Part shown: positions 44,781 through 53,500 of the stretch, piece after piece | Numbering within the stretch: position 1 is the stretch's first letter | Layout: each line of letters begins with the position of its first letter | NCBI GenBank assembly: GCA_041395525.1 | Contig: JAWLAH010000011.1 | Coordinates: 1 to 64,000 of the forward strand | Direction: 5' to 3' | DNA from: CADEED01 sp020442965 | GTDB taxonomy: Bacteria; Pseudomonadota; Gammaproteobacteria; Steroidobacterales; Steroidobacteraceae | Length of the DNA: 64,000 nucleotides | Program-made: the position numbers and the translations under genes | The notes under the pieces: generated by a model | Database searches by the model: none | What the model was told of the DNA's origin: nothing | The model's input: the letters and a program-made list of their open reading frames with translations, nothing else

Positions 44781-45346
44781 CACTTGGTGCCGCCCGTTTT
44801 CACTGGCGGACCTGAGTTCACTGGCGGATCTGGCAGCCAATCAACCGTCACCAGAGCGTCGCCCGCGTACCCACCGATGTGCCAGGCGTCGCCGTCGTAG
44901 CCAAACGCTTTCCAGACATCGGGGTTTGCATACAACGTGAAGACAGTCGTTTGTCGCAACAGACCAAAGAGCGGCGTCCCCACAATGCCAGTGAGCGCTG
45001 CGTGCTTCGAAGCCGCATTGGCTCCCGACCAGTCGCCGCCCGCTTCTCCTGACAAGCGTCGCCATCCATGCGCCAGCAATTCCCTGGTCGCCGGATCCTT
45101 GTCAGCCGACGCTATGAGCGCGCCGGCTGGCACCCCATAGAAATTGGCATCGAGCATCGGATGAGGAAACATTGCCTGCAGCACGTTCTGCCAGTCAGCG
45201 GCAGTGCCGATCGCCGCGTCATTCGATCGAGCAATCTGCGGCACGAGTGCGCTTGCCGTTGCAATCACCGCAGCCACCAAGAACTCGCGGCGCTCTAGCG
45301 TAGCCGCGAAGCTCATTGCGCTTGGGGTATCGGCTATTGACATCAT
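44780..45346 (-). CDS. Gluconate 2-dehydrogenase subunit-3-like protein with Tat leader
   Basis: 188 residues. The twin-arginine leader LERREFLVAAVIATASALVPQIARS is followed by a domain of the gluconate 2-dehydrogenase gamma-subunit type (VLQAMFPHPMLD, TRELLAHGWRRLSGE, TPLFGLLRQTTVFTLYANPDVWKAFGYDGDAWHIGGY). In this family the small subunit carries the Tat signal that takes the folded GMC flavoprotein across the membrane. It lies 6 bp after the lipoyl-glyoxalase gene. The complex is therefore predicted periplasmic. Confidence 0.88.
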   Translation of the reverse strand: MMSIADTPSAMSFAATLERREFLVAAVIATASALVPQIARSNDAAIGTAADWQNVLQAMFPHPMLDANFYGVPAGALIASADKDPATRELLAHGWRRLSGEAGGDWSGANAASKHAALTGIVGTPLFGLLRQTTVFTLYANPDVWKAFGYDGDAWHIGGYAGDALVTVDWLPDPPVNSGPPVKTGGTK

Positions 45347-45352
45347 GTTCTG

Positions 45353-46126
45353 CTACGCCAACGTGAAAGTGTAATCGCGACGATTCCAATTGCGGTGCGC
45401 GATTCTCATCTGTTCTAGCATCCCTTCAACAATCGGACCCATCTCTACCAACTCCGTAAAGACACCAAGCGTACCCACCGTATCGAGATACGCACAACCA
45501 CCGCCGAAAGGAAACTCCGCCTTGAAAGCACAGGTTACGCCCGCGGCTTCATAACTCGCTACGGCTGCATTGAGAATCGGTACTCCAATTCCTACGTGGT
45601 GCAGCGCGCCGCTGGTCTCCGAATAGATCGACGGATCTGAATTCTTGGGCTGAATCAACTCGATGCAGCTGTCACCTGAGTACGCGAATGCCAGCGCGAC
45701 GGATGGTCCACCGGCTTTGCCGCGGTAGACAGGATTAACGAACGTGAAATCATCGAACAGCGCGAACGGTCCCGCGCCTGCCTGTTCCACCCAATGCCGC
45801 ACGGCAGACTGGATATCCGCAACGACGTAGCCTGAGTGATAAATTCCACTGGGTGCGACAACCACAGGCTTTGATGCAGATTCCGTCGCGGTCATCGCGC
45901 AAATCTCTCCAACAACTTCACCGACCTGGTACTCGATCCCGACACGCGCAACCTGCTTCAGAATACCGGCAGCGGGTGCTTCAACGTCCATCGTGCTCTT
46001 CTCGATCTCCAAAGTGTAAATCGGCTGCCCCTCCGCTACCATCGCGCCATCGGCGACAAGCCACTGCGCAAGTGTGCCATGCTGCATAGAAACCGCAGCC
46101 TTCGGGATCTTGAGGACTGTCGTCAT
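45353..46126 (-). CDS. Lipoyl-domain / VOC (glyoxalase) fusion protein
   Basis: 257 residues. Residues 1-78 are a biotinyl/lipoyl attachment domain (KIPKAAVSMQHGTLAQWLVADGAMVAEGQPIYTLEIEKSTMDVEAPAAGIL) with the modified lysine at Lys43 in E-K-S. Residues ~92-235 are a VOC domain (GIYHSGYVVADIQSAVRHWVEQAGAGPFALFDD; ALHHVGIGVPILNAAVASYEAAG; YLDTVGTLGVFTELVEM). It takes the position where an E2 acyltransferase would be, 9 bp after the E1 gene. No acyltransferase core (HxxxDG) exists here. I know no standard role for this fusion. Confidence 0.88.
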   Translation of the reverse strand: MTTVLKIPKAAVSMQHGTLAQWLVADGAMVAEGQPIYTLEIEKSTMDVEAPAAGILKQVARVGIEYQVGEVVGEICAMTATESASKPVVVAPSGIYHSGYVVADIQSAVRHWVEQAGAGPFALFDDFTFVNPVYRGKAGGPSVALAFAYSGDSCIELIQPKNSDPSIYSETSGALHHVGIGVPILNAAVASYEAAGVTCAFKAEFPFGGGCAYLDTVGTLGVFTELVEMGPIVEGMLEQMRIAHRNWNRRDYTFTLA

Positions 46127-46135
46127 TGGTACTAC

Positions 46136-48166
46136 CTAACTAAGCAGAGTGTGTACGGCGTCGAGAATTCGGGGCTGATTGGGAAAATGTAGACTCTCAA
46201 GCGCCTGGCTGAATGGCACGGGCGTGTACTTCGCGCCCACCCGCCGAACGGGAGCCAGCAACTGGCCGTGCAAGTTCTGATGGATAATCGACGCCAGCTC
46301 CGCACCGAACCCAGCGAACTCAACCGCCGCATGCACGATTAGCGCGCGCCCCGTGCGGCCGACCGATTCAAGGACCGCGGCACGATCAAGCGGAACGATA
46401 GTCCGCAGATCGAGTACTTCTGCCTCCACGCCCTCCTCGGCCAGCGTGTCCGCTGCAGCCAAGGCTTCTGCCAATGGCCAGCCATAGGAAATGATCGTGA
46501 CGTCTTTGCCGGGTCTCTTGATATCGGCGACGCCCAGCGGAATCGTGTAGTACCCCTCTGGCACAGGGCCCGGTGTGAAGTAGGTGCGCATCGATTCGAA
46601 GAAAACACAGGGGTCGTCATCGTCGATGCACGACAGTAACAACCCCTTCGCTTCATAAGGTGTCGATGGGTACACGATCTTCAGGCCAGGCGTATGCGCG
46701 AGCCAGGCCTCTAGCGATTGGGAGTGCTGTGCACCAAAGCTACCCACATTGCCCGCGGTCAATGTCCGGATGGTTAGTGGTACGCTAGTTCGGCCGCCCG
46801 ACATGTACCTTAGCTTGGCTGCATGGTTTGCAACCTGGTCCATGCAGACTGCAAAGAAGTCATTGATCATGATCTCCGCGACCGGTCGCATGCCAGCCAG
46901 CGCAGCGCCGATCGCGGCACCGACGATCGCACTCTCAGCAATCGGTGTGGGCCGAACACGGTCGCGTCCATACTTGCTCGACAAGCCGGCTGTGGTCTTC
47001 ACGACGCCACCGGCCGGGTCTGCAATATCTTCGCCCAACAGTACAACTCGCTGATCGCGACCCAACGCGATGTCCAGCGCCTCTCCCACAGCCGCACCGA
47101 ACGTTATTTTCCGCGTCGCGTCTTTGGACGGCGTCGTTCCAGCGGCCCGCATAGGCGCTCGCTGGTCGAGTTCTGGAATTGCCGTACTCGACGCGAACAC
47201 GTCCGTGTAGAGTTCATCGGCGCTTGGCGCTGAAGCGTCGCGCGCAAACCGAATAGCTTCGTCCACCTCCGCGCGAGCCCGTCTATCTATCTCTGCGAGC
47301 TCCGCTTCGGTTGCGATCTTCTCAGCTAAAAGAAGCGCGCGGAAAACTGGAACGGGCGCGGCCTTCTTGGCCGCTTCGAGCGCGGTCTTCTCCATGTGTG
47401 AGTCGTCACTACCAAATGCATGACCCTGTAAGCGATGACAGGTCGCTTCAATAAATGTTGGGCCTTTTCCGGACCGGGCGCGTTCGATCGCATCACCTGC
47501 TGCCGCATAGACTGCGCGTGGATCGGTTCCGTCGACGCAAACCCCCGGAATTTCGTACGCTGCGGCCTTGGCCGCTAGAGATGAAGACCGGGTATATTCA
47601 GCTAACGACGTGTACTCAGCGTACTGGTTGTTTTGGCACACAAACACCACGGGCAATTGCCACACCGAGGCCAAAGTCAGTGCTTCGTGAAACGCACCAG
47701 TGCTCGTCGCTCCATCGCCAAAATTGACTATTGTCACGCGGCCGCTCTTTTGTAGCTGTGCGGCGAGCGCCAAACCATTCGCGATGGGTAATCCAGCGCC
47801 GACAATCCCTGTGGTAACCATCAAGCCCGAGCGCGGATCCGACAGATGCATCGGCCCGCCTTTGCCCTTCGACGTACCGGCCGCCTTGCCGTACATCTCC
47901 GCCATGATTTCGCGCAGCGGTGTACCTTTGGCCACAATGTCGTGGATGCAGCGGTATGTGATGACGGCGTAGTCATCGCGACTCAGATGCGGTTCGATGC
48001 CCGCTGGAATCGCCTCCTGGCCGCCGGCCGGATAATACTGGAACTGCAGTTCTCCTGCCGCCAGACCACGCTGAATTGCTTTATCCGCAGCACTGATACG
48101 TGCCATCGTCGTATAAAAGCGAATCGACCGATCACGCGCGGTGATTGCTTTCGCTGCAGAGGCCAT
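46136..48166 (-). CDS. 2-oxoacid dehydrogenase E1, alpha and beta fused (TPP-dependent)
   Basis: 676 residues. The alpha half (about 1-330) has TYRCIHDIVAKGTPLREIMAEMYGK, GIVGAGLPIANGLALA and the TPP motif GDGATSTGAFHEALTLASVWQLPVVFVCQNNQYA. The beta half (about 350-676) has GEALDIALGRDQRVVLLGEDIADPAGGV, TPIAESAIVGAAIGAALAGMRPVAEIMI and a transketolase C-domain (GRALIVHAAVEFAGFGAELAS). It resembles acetoin or branched/pyruvate dehydrogenase E1. GAGG precedes ATG 48166. First gene of an operon with the lipoyl-VOC fusion and GMC pair; E2 and E3 are absent nearby. Substrate unknown. Confidence 0.93.
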   Translation of the reverse strand: MASAAKAITARDRSIRFYTTMARISAADKAIQRGLAAGELQFQYYPAGGQEAIPAGIEPHLSRDDYAVITYRCIHDIVAKGTPLREIMAEMYGKAAGTSKGKGGPMHLSDPRSGLMVTTGIVGAGLPIANGLALAAQLQKSGRVTIVNFGDGATSTGAFHEALTLASVWQLPVVFVCQNNQYAEYTSLAEYTRSSSLAAKAAAYEIPGVCVDGTDPRAVYAAAGDAIERARSGKGPTFIEATCHRLQGHAFGSDDSHMEKTALEAAKKAAPVPVFRALLLAEKIATEAELAEIDRRARAEVDEAIRFARDASAPSADELYTDVFASSTAIPELDQRAPMRAAGTTPSKDATRKITFGAAVGEALDIALGRDQRVVLLGEDIADPAGGVVKTTAGLSSKYGRDRVRPTPIAESAIVGAAIGAALAGMRPVAEIMINDFFAVCMDQVANHAAKLRYMSGGRTSVPLTIRTLTAGNVGSFGAQHSQSLEAWLAHTPGLKIVYPSTPYEAKGLLLSCIDDDDPCVFFESMRTYFTPGPVPEGYYTIPLGVADIKRPGKDVTIISYGWPLAEALAAADTLAEEGVEAEVLDLRTIVPLDRAAVLESVGRTGRALIVHAAVEFAGFGAELASIIHQNLHGQLLAPVRRVGAKYTPVPFSQALESLHFPNQPRILDAVHTLLS

Positions 48167-48259
48167 GGTGTCGTCCTCGTTGAGATGTCGTTCGTCGGAG
48201 AGATCGCGTCCGATGCTAGGCCCGCAACAATCGTGACGTCAATCCACATGCCGTTGGCC

Positions 48260-48291
48260 TATACTAGGACGTTCACACACGTGAACCGTCC
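48260..48291. promoter_or_regulatory. Promoter and inverted-repeat operator before the IclR gene
   Basis: TATACT at 48260-48265 is a plausible -10 for the regulator gene. It is followed by a perfect repeat GTTCAC-ACAC-GTGAAC (48271-48286), extended by GGAC at 48267-48270 pairing with GTCC at 48288-48291 with one base bulged. It lies between divergent E1 and iclR genes (starts 48166 and 48312) and suits IclR binding for autoregulation. TGACGTCA at 48234-48241 is a second palindrome on the E1 side. Confidence 0.6.
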
Positions 48292-48311
48292 CGGGAGCGC
48301 ACTCGCAACCA

Positions 48312-49109
48312 ATGGTCAAGTCCGCCGAACGCGTCTTCGAGGTACTCGAGTTGTTCCGCCGCGAACGCAAGGAACTATCGGGAGCACAGATTGGCAACGC
48401 GTTGCACTATCCCAAATCGAGTACGAACGTGCTCATGAAGTCCTTGGTCAAGTTGGGCTATTTTGTTATCGATCCTGCAACGCTGCGGTACTTCCCGTCG
48501 CTCAGCGTCACGCAACTGGGCGATTGGATACCCTCAAGCGTACTTGCCGGTGTGGATGCTAGGGGCGTATTGGCAAGCGTGCATGCCGCGACACGCGAGA
48601 CGGTCACGTTATCGGTTCAGAATGACCTTCATTGTCGATTTATCCGCGTGATCCCCGGGACGTTTCCGATCTCATTGCGCCTGACCGAAGGATTCGTCGC
48701 ACCGCTGTTTACGACTGCGGTCGGCACCGCGATCGTCTCACAGCTCGCGGACGACGAGGTTGCGGAACTTGTTAAGCGTGCGAACCAACGAGCGGACAGA
48801 GGCGGCGAGCGACTCGAACTTGCAACCGTACTGCGGACGGCCACGGAAGTGCGTCACCGTGGCTACGCGCTGTTCTATGACTCGCTGTTTCCAGATACCG
48901 GTGCGATTGGCGTGCCATTTCCTGCTCAAACGAAATCATTTCCAATGGCGATCGGTGTGGGTGGCCTGCGACATCGTATACGTCGCAACGCATCAGCCAT
49001 TTTTCGCGCCGTTCAGACTGGCTTGGCTCACGCCACACGCGAGTCGACGTCCCACGCCAACCAATCCGCCGCTATTGCGAGCTGGACACACAATCGACGC
49101 CTATACTGA
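48312..49109 (+). CDS. IclR-family transcriptional regulator
   Basis: 265 residues. The winged helix reads VKSAERVFEVLELFRRERKELSGAQIGNALHYPKSSTNVLMKSLVKLGYFVID and is followed by an IclR effector domain (RETVTLSVQNDLHCRFIRVIPGTFPISLRLTEGFVAPLFTTAVGTAIVSQL). Divergent from the E1 operon and upstream of an isochorismatase-like and a decarboxylase-like gene, so it probably senses a substrate or intermediate of this cluster. The nearby palindrome (48271-48286) is its likely site. Confidence 0.92.
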   Translation: MVKSAERVFEVLELFRRERKELSGAQIGNALHYPKSSTNVLMKSLVKLGYFVIDPATLRYFPSLSVTQLGDWIPSSVLAGVDARGVLASVHAATRETVTLSVQNDLHCRFIRVIPGTFPISLRLTEGFVAPLFTTAVGTAIVSQLADDEVAELVKRANQRADRGGERLELATVLRTATEVRHRGYALFYDSLFPDTGAIGVPFPAQTKSFPMAIGVGGLRHRIRRNASAIFRAVQTGLAHATRESTSHANQSAAIASWTHNRRLY

Positions 49110-49154
49110 TACGCTGAAATTGAGCATGTTTTTCGCGCCCTGAGGGAAGCCGAT

Positions 49155-49778
49155 ATGAACACACCAGCACCCACACCGTTGCCCGCAAGCGCTCGGTCCG
49201 CGCTCATCGTGGTCGACATGCAGAATGGGTTCGTCAACCCGAAAGGGTCTTGTGCGAGCACCGGGTTTCCAGTCGCTGAGCTCGCGCCAGCGATCGCGCC
49301 GTGCCGGACGGCGATCGATGTTGCGCGACGAGCGCGCGTGCCGATCGTGTTCACACGCTATACCTACCGTGCTGACTTTCGCGATGGCGGCTTCATGCTC
49401 AAGGAGAAATTTCCGATGCTGGCGGATGCGAATGCGTTAGTAGCCGGAAGCTGGGATCAGGCGCTGCTCGATGAGCTGGGCGCTACCGACAGTGATTTTC
49501 TGATCGACAAGAATCGTCCCAGTTCATTTTATGGCACCCCGCTCGAGTCGTACCTCAAGGGTCTTGGTGTGGAGGAGGTAGTCATCTGTGGAGTCACTAC
49601 CCAATGCTGTGTGGAAACCACGGTACGCGACGCTGCCCAGCGTGACTTTCGCACTTTTGTGCTCAGCGACGCGGTCGCTGAATGGAACAAGGAGCAACAA
49701 GCGTCGGCCCTTGCGACCATGGGGATGTTGTTCGCTCATTTGATCACGACCGCCGATCTCAACCGTGCTTGGCAATAG
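49155..49778 (+). CDS. Isochorismatase-family cysteine hydrolase
   Basis: 207-residue cytosolic hydrolase. The Asp21-Lys119-Cys152 triad is recognisable: ALIVVDMQNGFVNPKGS, FLIDKNRPSSFYGTPLESYL and GVTTQCCVETTVRDAAQRDF. Members hydrolyse amides, carbamates or the enol ether of isochorismate; no Mg-site or aryl-carrier features allow a closer call. It follows the IclR gene by 45 bp and precedes the acetoacetate-decarboxylase-like gene by 13 bp. Probable amidase in the cluster. Confidence 0.92.
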   Translation: MNTPAPTPLPASARSALIVVDMQNGFVNPKGSCASTGFPVAELAPAIAPCRTAIDVARRARVPIVFTRYTYRADFRDGGFMLKEKFPMLADANALVAGSWDQALLDELGATDSDFLIDKNRPSSFYGTPLESYLKGLGVEEVVICGVTTQCCVETTVRDAAQRDFRTFVLSDAVAEWNKEQQASALATMGMLFAHLITTADLNRAWQ

Positions 49779-49791
49779 CGGAGAAAATGCC

Positions 49792-50514
49792 ATGACTACT
49801 CGCGGTAAACTAATGCCTGTCTGGAGTCCGCCCTTCGGCCCCGCTCCCTATCCCATGTTGAGCGCAGAACTGCTACTGGTGGAATTTGAGGCGGATCCTG
49901 ATGAAATCCGCCGTATCACGCCTGAGCCGCTGCAGCCCGCTCAACACAACCGACTAAGTGCATTTGTTGGTCGCTGCAGTCAGCTGACGCACTCACTCTC
50001 GTATCACGAAGTCGCCATCGTGCAGCCGGTGGAGTTCGAAGGGCGCCAGGCGGTTACCGTGCCCTACATTTGGACGTCCACCGATACCGCTCTTCTAGCA
50101 GGCCGTGAACTCTACGGTATGCCGAAGATGATGTGCGACGAAGGAACGATCCACAAGTCCGGCAACGAACTCACCGGCACCCTGCATCGCAGTGGCACAT
50201 TGATGATGGAGCTTTCGATGGTGATTGACCAAGAAGGTGACCCAGCGGCACTGCCATTTGGTCCGGAATTCACGTTTGTGCGCCATCTGCCGAGCCCGGA
50301 CCCCGACTGGCCGGATATCAAACAACTCCTGTGGATATCGCTGCAGGAGTTCGAAATCGAGTTTTGCTGGCAGGGTCGCGGTCATGTCCAGATGCACCAT
50401 CCGCTCTCGTCGGGCTTGACCGCGCTCAAGCCGACGACGATCACTGGCGCGTGGTACGGGCAGTTTTCGTGGATTCTGCCGTCTGCGAAGATTCTGAGGG
50501 AATGGGAGCAGTAG
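49792..50514 (+). CDS. Acetoacetate decarboxylase-like protein
   Basis: 240 residues of the ADC fold: FVGRCSQLTHSLSYHEVAIVQPVEFEGRQAVTVPYIWTSTDTALLAGRELYGMPKM, where Lys112 aligns with the Schiff-base lysine (K115 of the clostridial enzyme). The neighbour that tunes its pKa (K116) is Met113 here, so true decarboxylase activity is doubtful; ADC-like aldolase/dehydratase activity is possible. ATG 49792 has CGGAG upstream; the frame opens at 49765. The last 74 bases overlap the convergent ferredoxin oxidoreductase gene. Confidence 0.88.
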   Translation: MTTRGKLMPVWSPPFGPAPYPMLSAELLLVEFEADPDEIRRITPEPLQPAQHNRLSAFVGRCSQLTHSLSYHEVAIVQPVEFEGRQAVTVPYIWTSTDTALLAGRELYGMPKMMCDEGTIHKSGNELTGTLHRSGTLMMELSMVIDQEGDPAALPFGPEFTFVRHLPSPDPDWPDIKQLLWISLQEFEIEFCWQGRGHVQMHHPLSSGLTALKPTTITGAWYGQFSWILPSAKILREWEQ

Positions 50515-53500
50515 GCCCATTGGGGGCACTGTGCCTATCTAGCTCAGCTAACAGCTGTCCTCGAGCTGTGTGGAACTGCTTCAAGCTGGCCTGTTTCACA
50601 GGGCCATAGCCCCTGATCTCGGCAGGTAGCTCGGCGAGTCGTACCGCCAACGCGTGTGTGGTGTCGCTGAGGTCGGCGCAAAGCTGCGAGACCAGCACTT
50701 CGTAGTCGACAATCAATTGTCGCTCCAACTTGCGCTCTGCGGTCCAGCCGAACGGATCAAAGTGCGTGCCGCGCAGAAATCGCAATGACGCGAGCGTTCG
50801 CAAGACCGGAAGCACCCACTGCCCGAAGGCAATCTTGCGCGGCCGTCCGGTGTTACGGTCGCGGCGCGCGAGCAGCGGCGGTGAAAAATGAAAGCGAAGT
50901 TGGTAGTCGCCCTCGAACTGTGCGGCAATGCCCGTCCGAAACATCGGCTGCGAATGCAGGCGGGCAACCTCGTACTCATCCTTGTATGTCATTAGGCGAA
51001 ACGCCGTCCAAGCGACGGCACTCGTCAGAGCGTCGCTATCTGGCATGATCTTGGATTCCGCAGCGCGCACATTATCGATCAGACTTCGGTACCGGGCCGC
51101 GTACCGATCGTCCTGATAGTCGCGCAGGAAGGCGGCGCGCCTCTCGATCTGTTGCACCATCGTGAATTGAGTTGGCGCTGTCATACCCAACTCCTGCTGC
51201 GCAGCCGGATCGGCAGCGAGTCGTCGCCCCCAGCGCAGCGCCGCGATATTGCGATCGACGGCCACACCATTCATGCGGATCGCCTCTTCCATCGACTCGG
51301 GGCCGATGGGTATTCGGCCGCCTTGAATCGCATACCCGGTCATCAAGAGACCCGCAGCAATGGGATCACCGACGGCGGCTCTCGCGGCTTGTAGGGCCAG
51401 CAGCGACTCTACCGTTTCGACACGGTCGCGCAAGCGTTCGATCAGCGCGTCACTATCTACCAACGCATCGATATTGCGTGTGAACGCGCCCGTCTGAGTT
51501 GCATCCAGATTCGCGATCGCATGAGTGTGCGGCCCAAGTCGCGACATCGCATCTGGCATGGTCGCAACGACCAGATCGATCGCAAGCAACAAGTCTGCTC
51601 CGCCGAGCGGAATGCGCTCGCCGGCTAGCGAGCTTGCATCGCGCGCAATCTGCACGTGGCCCAGCACAGGCCCACCCTTCTGCGCCATGCCAGTCACGTC
51701 GTTTACACTCGCGACAAGCCCCTCGATTCGCGCAGCCATACCGAGCAGCGCGCCAACCGTGACGACGCCTGTACCGCCAATGCCGGCCAACAGGATGCGC
51801 GATACTGCTCCCACGGGAGTTGTCTGCTCGGCGGGTGGCAGCATGCCGCAGCCCGCAAGAGTTTGCTTCGTTTTTAGCCGACCACCTTCGATCGTCACGA
51901 AACTGGGGCAAAAGCCTTTCAGACACGAGAAGTCTTTGTTGCACGACTGTTGATCGATCTGTCGCTTGCGGCCGAACTCCGTCTCGATAGGCACGATCGA
52001 CAAACAATTCGACTGAACGCCGCAATCCCCACAGCCCTCGCAGACCAGTTCATTGATCACGACACGGCGTGCGGGATCGGGAAATGCGCCGGCCTTGCGT
52101 CGACGCCGCTTTTCGGCTGCGCAGGTCTGGTCGTAGACAATGGCTGTGACGCCCGGAACATTCTGCAGTTCGCGCTGCAGCCGATCGAGCGCATCCCGAT
52201 GATGCACGGTAACGCCTCTGGCGAAGGCATCACCGGTCGGGTACTTGTGCGGCTCGTCTGTGACGACAACCACCTGTGCGACTCCTTCCGCCGCCAATTG
52301 ACGCGTCATGCGCGGCACGGTTGGTAGTCCCTCGACCGGCTGGCCGCCTGTCATTGCCACGGCGTCGTTATAGAGAATCTTGAAGGTAATATTGACGCCG
52401 GCGATTACCGCTGCACGAATTCCGAGATAGCCCGAATGCTGGTAGGTACCGTCGCCCAAATTCTGAAACACGTGTTCATGGCCCGAGAATGGCGCGATCC
52501 CGATCCATGTTGCCCCCTCGCCGCCCATGTGCGAAAACGTGAGCATGCCACGGTCCATGCCCATCGCGAGCGTGTGACAGCCGATACCACCCACGGCGAT
52601 TGCGCCTTCCGGAACACGCGTCGACGTGTTGTGAGGACAACCGGAACAAAAGAATGGCAACCGAATTTGTGCGGGTGCGACGCTATGCTGGGCAACGCGC
52701 GCCGCGATCTCGGCACCCCGTGCCGCGGGCAGGTCGAGCCGCTGCGCGATGATCAACGCGACTTTCAGTGCATCCACCTCGCCACTGTCGGGCAATAGCG
52801 GATGCCCGCGCTCGTCATGCTTACCGATCACTCGAGTCCCGGCGCCCGGTCGGCGATCGTGCAACAGAACCTTAACCTGGTCTTCCACTAGTGGTCGTTT
52901 GTCTTCAACCACTAGCACAGTCGGCAGATCGCGCAGAAATTCAAGCAGCGCTTCTGGTTCGAGAGGCCAAACCATCGCAGGTTTGTACAGGCGCAGCCCA
53001 AGTGATGGGAAGTCTCTCTCGCTGACACCGAGTTCCTGCAGCGCGAGTCTCAACTGCGCAAACGCGCGTCCGGACGAGATGATGCCGAGTTTCCCGCGGG
53101 AGTCGCCACGCGCATCGCCTGATAGTGTGCGATCGATCCCAGCGGCACGCGCAAACGCGAGCGCCGCCGGCAACTTGACGCTCTTCGCGCGCGCTTCCAT
53201 CGCATCGAAAGCCTCGGGCCAGCGCAGATGCACGCCGTCCGCGGGGAGCGAGAAATCCCACGGCGTCGGAAAACTCAGATTCTCATCGGGCAGTGTAATC
53301 AGAGCCGAGGACTCGCAGATCGAACCGGCGAGTTTGACGCCCACCCACGATCCACAGTACCGAGACAACGCCCAGCCAAACAACCCGAGGGACAGAATGT
53401 CTGCAACGTCAGAAGGTGCGAGCACCGGCATCAGACAATCCACAAAGCCGTACTCCGACTGATGACCGAATGCCGAGGATTTCGCCAGATGATCGTCACC

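Noticed and set aside
43938..44900. 320-residue plus-strand open frame
   Set aside because: Antisense to the GMC oxidoreductase with clear FAD motifs; composition is that of a shadow frame.
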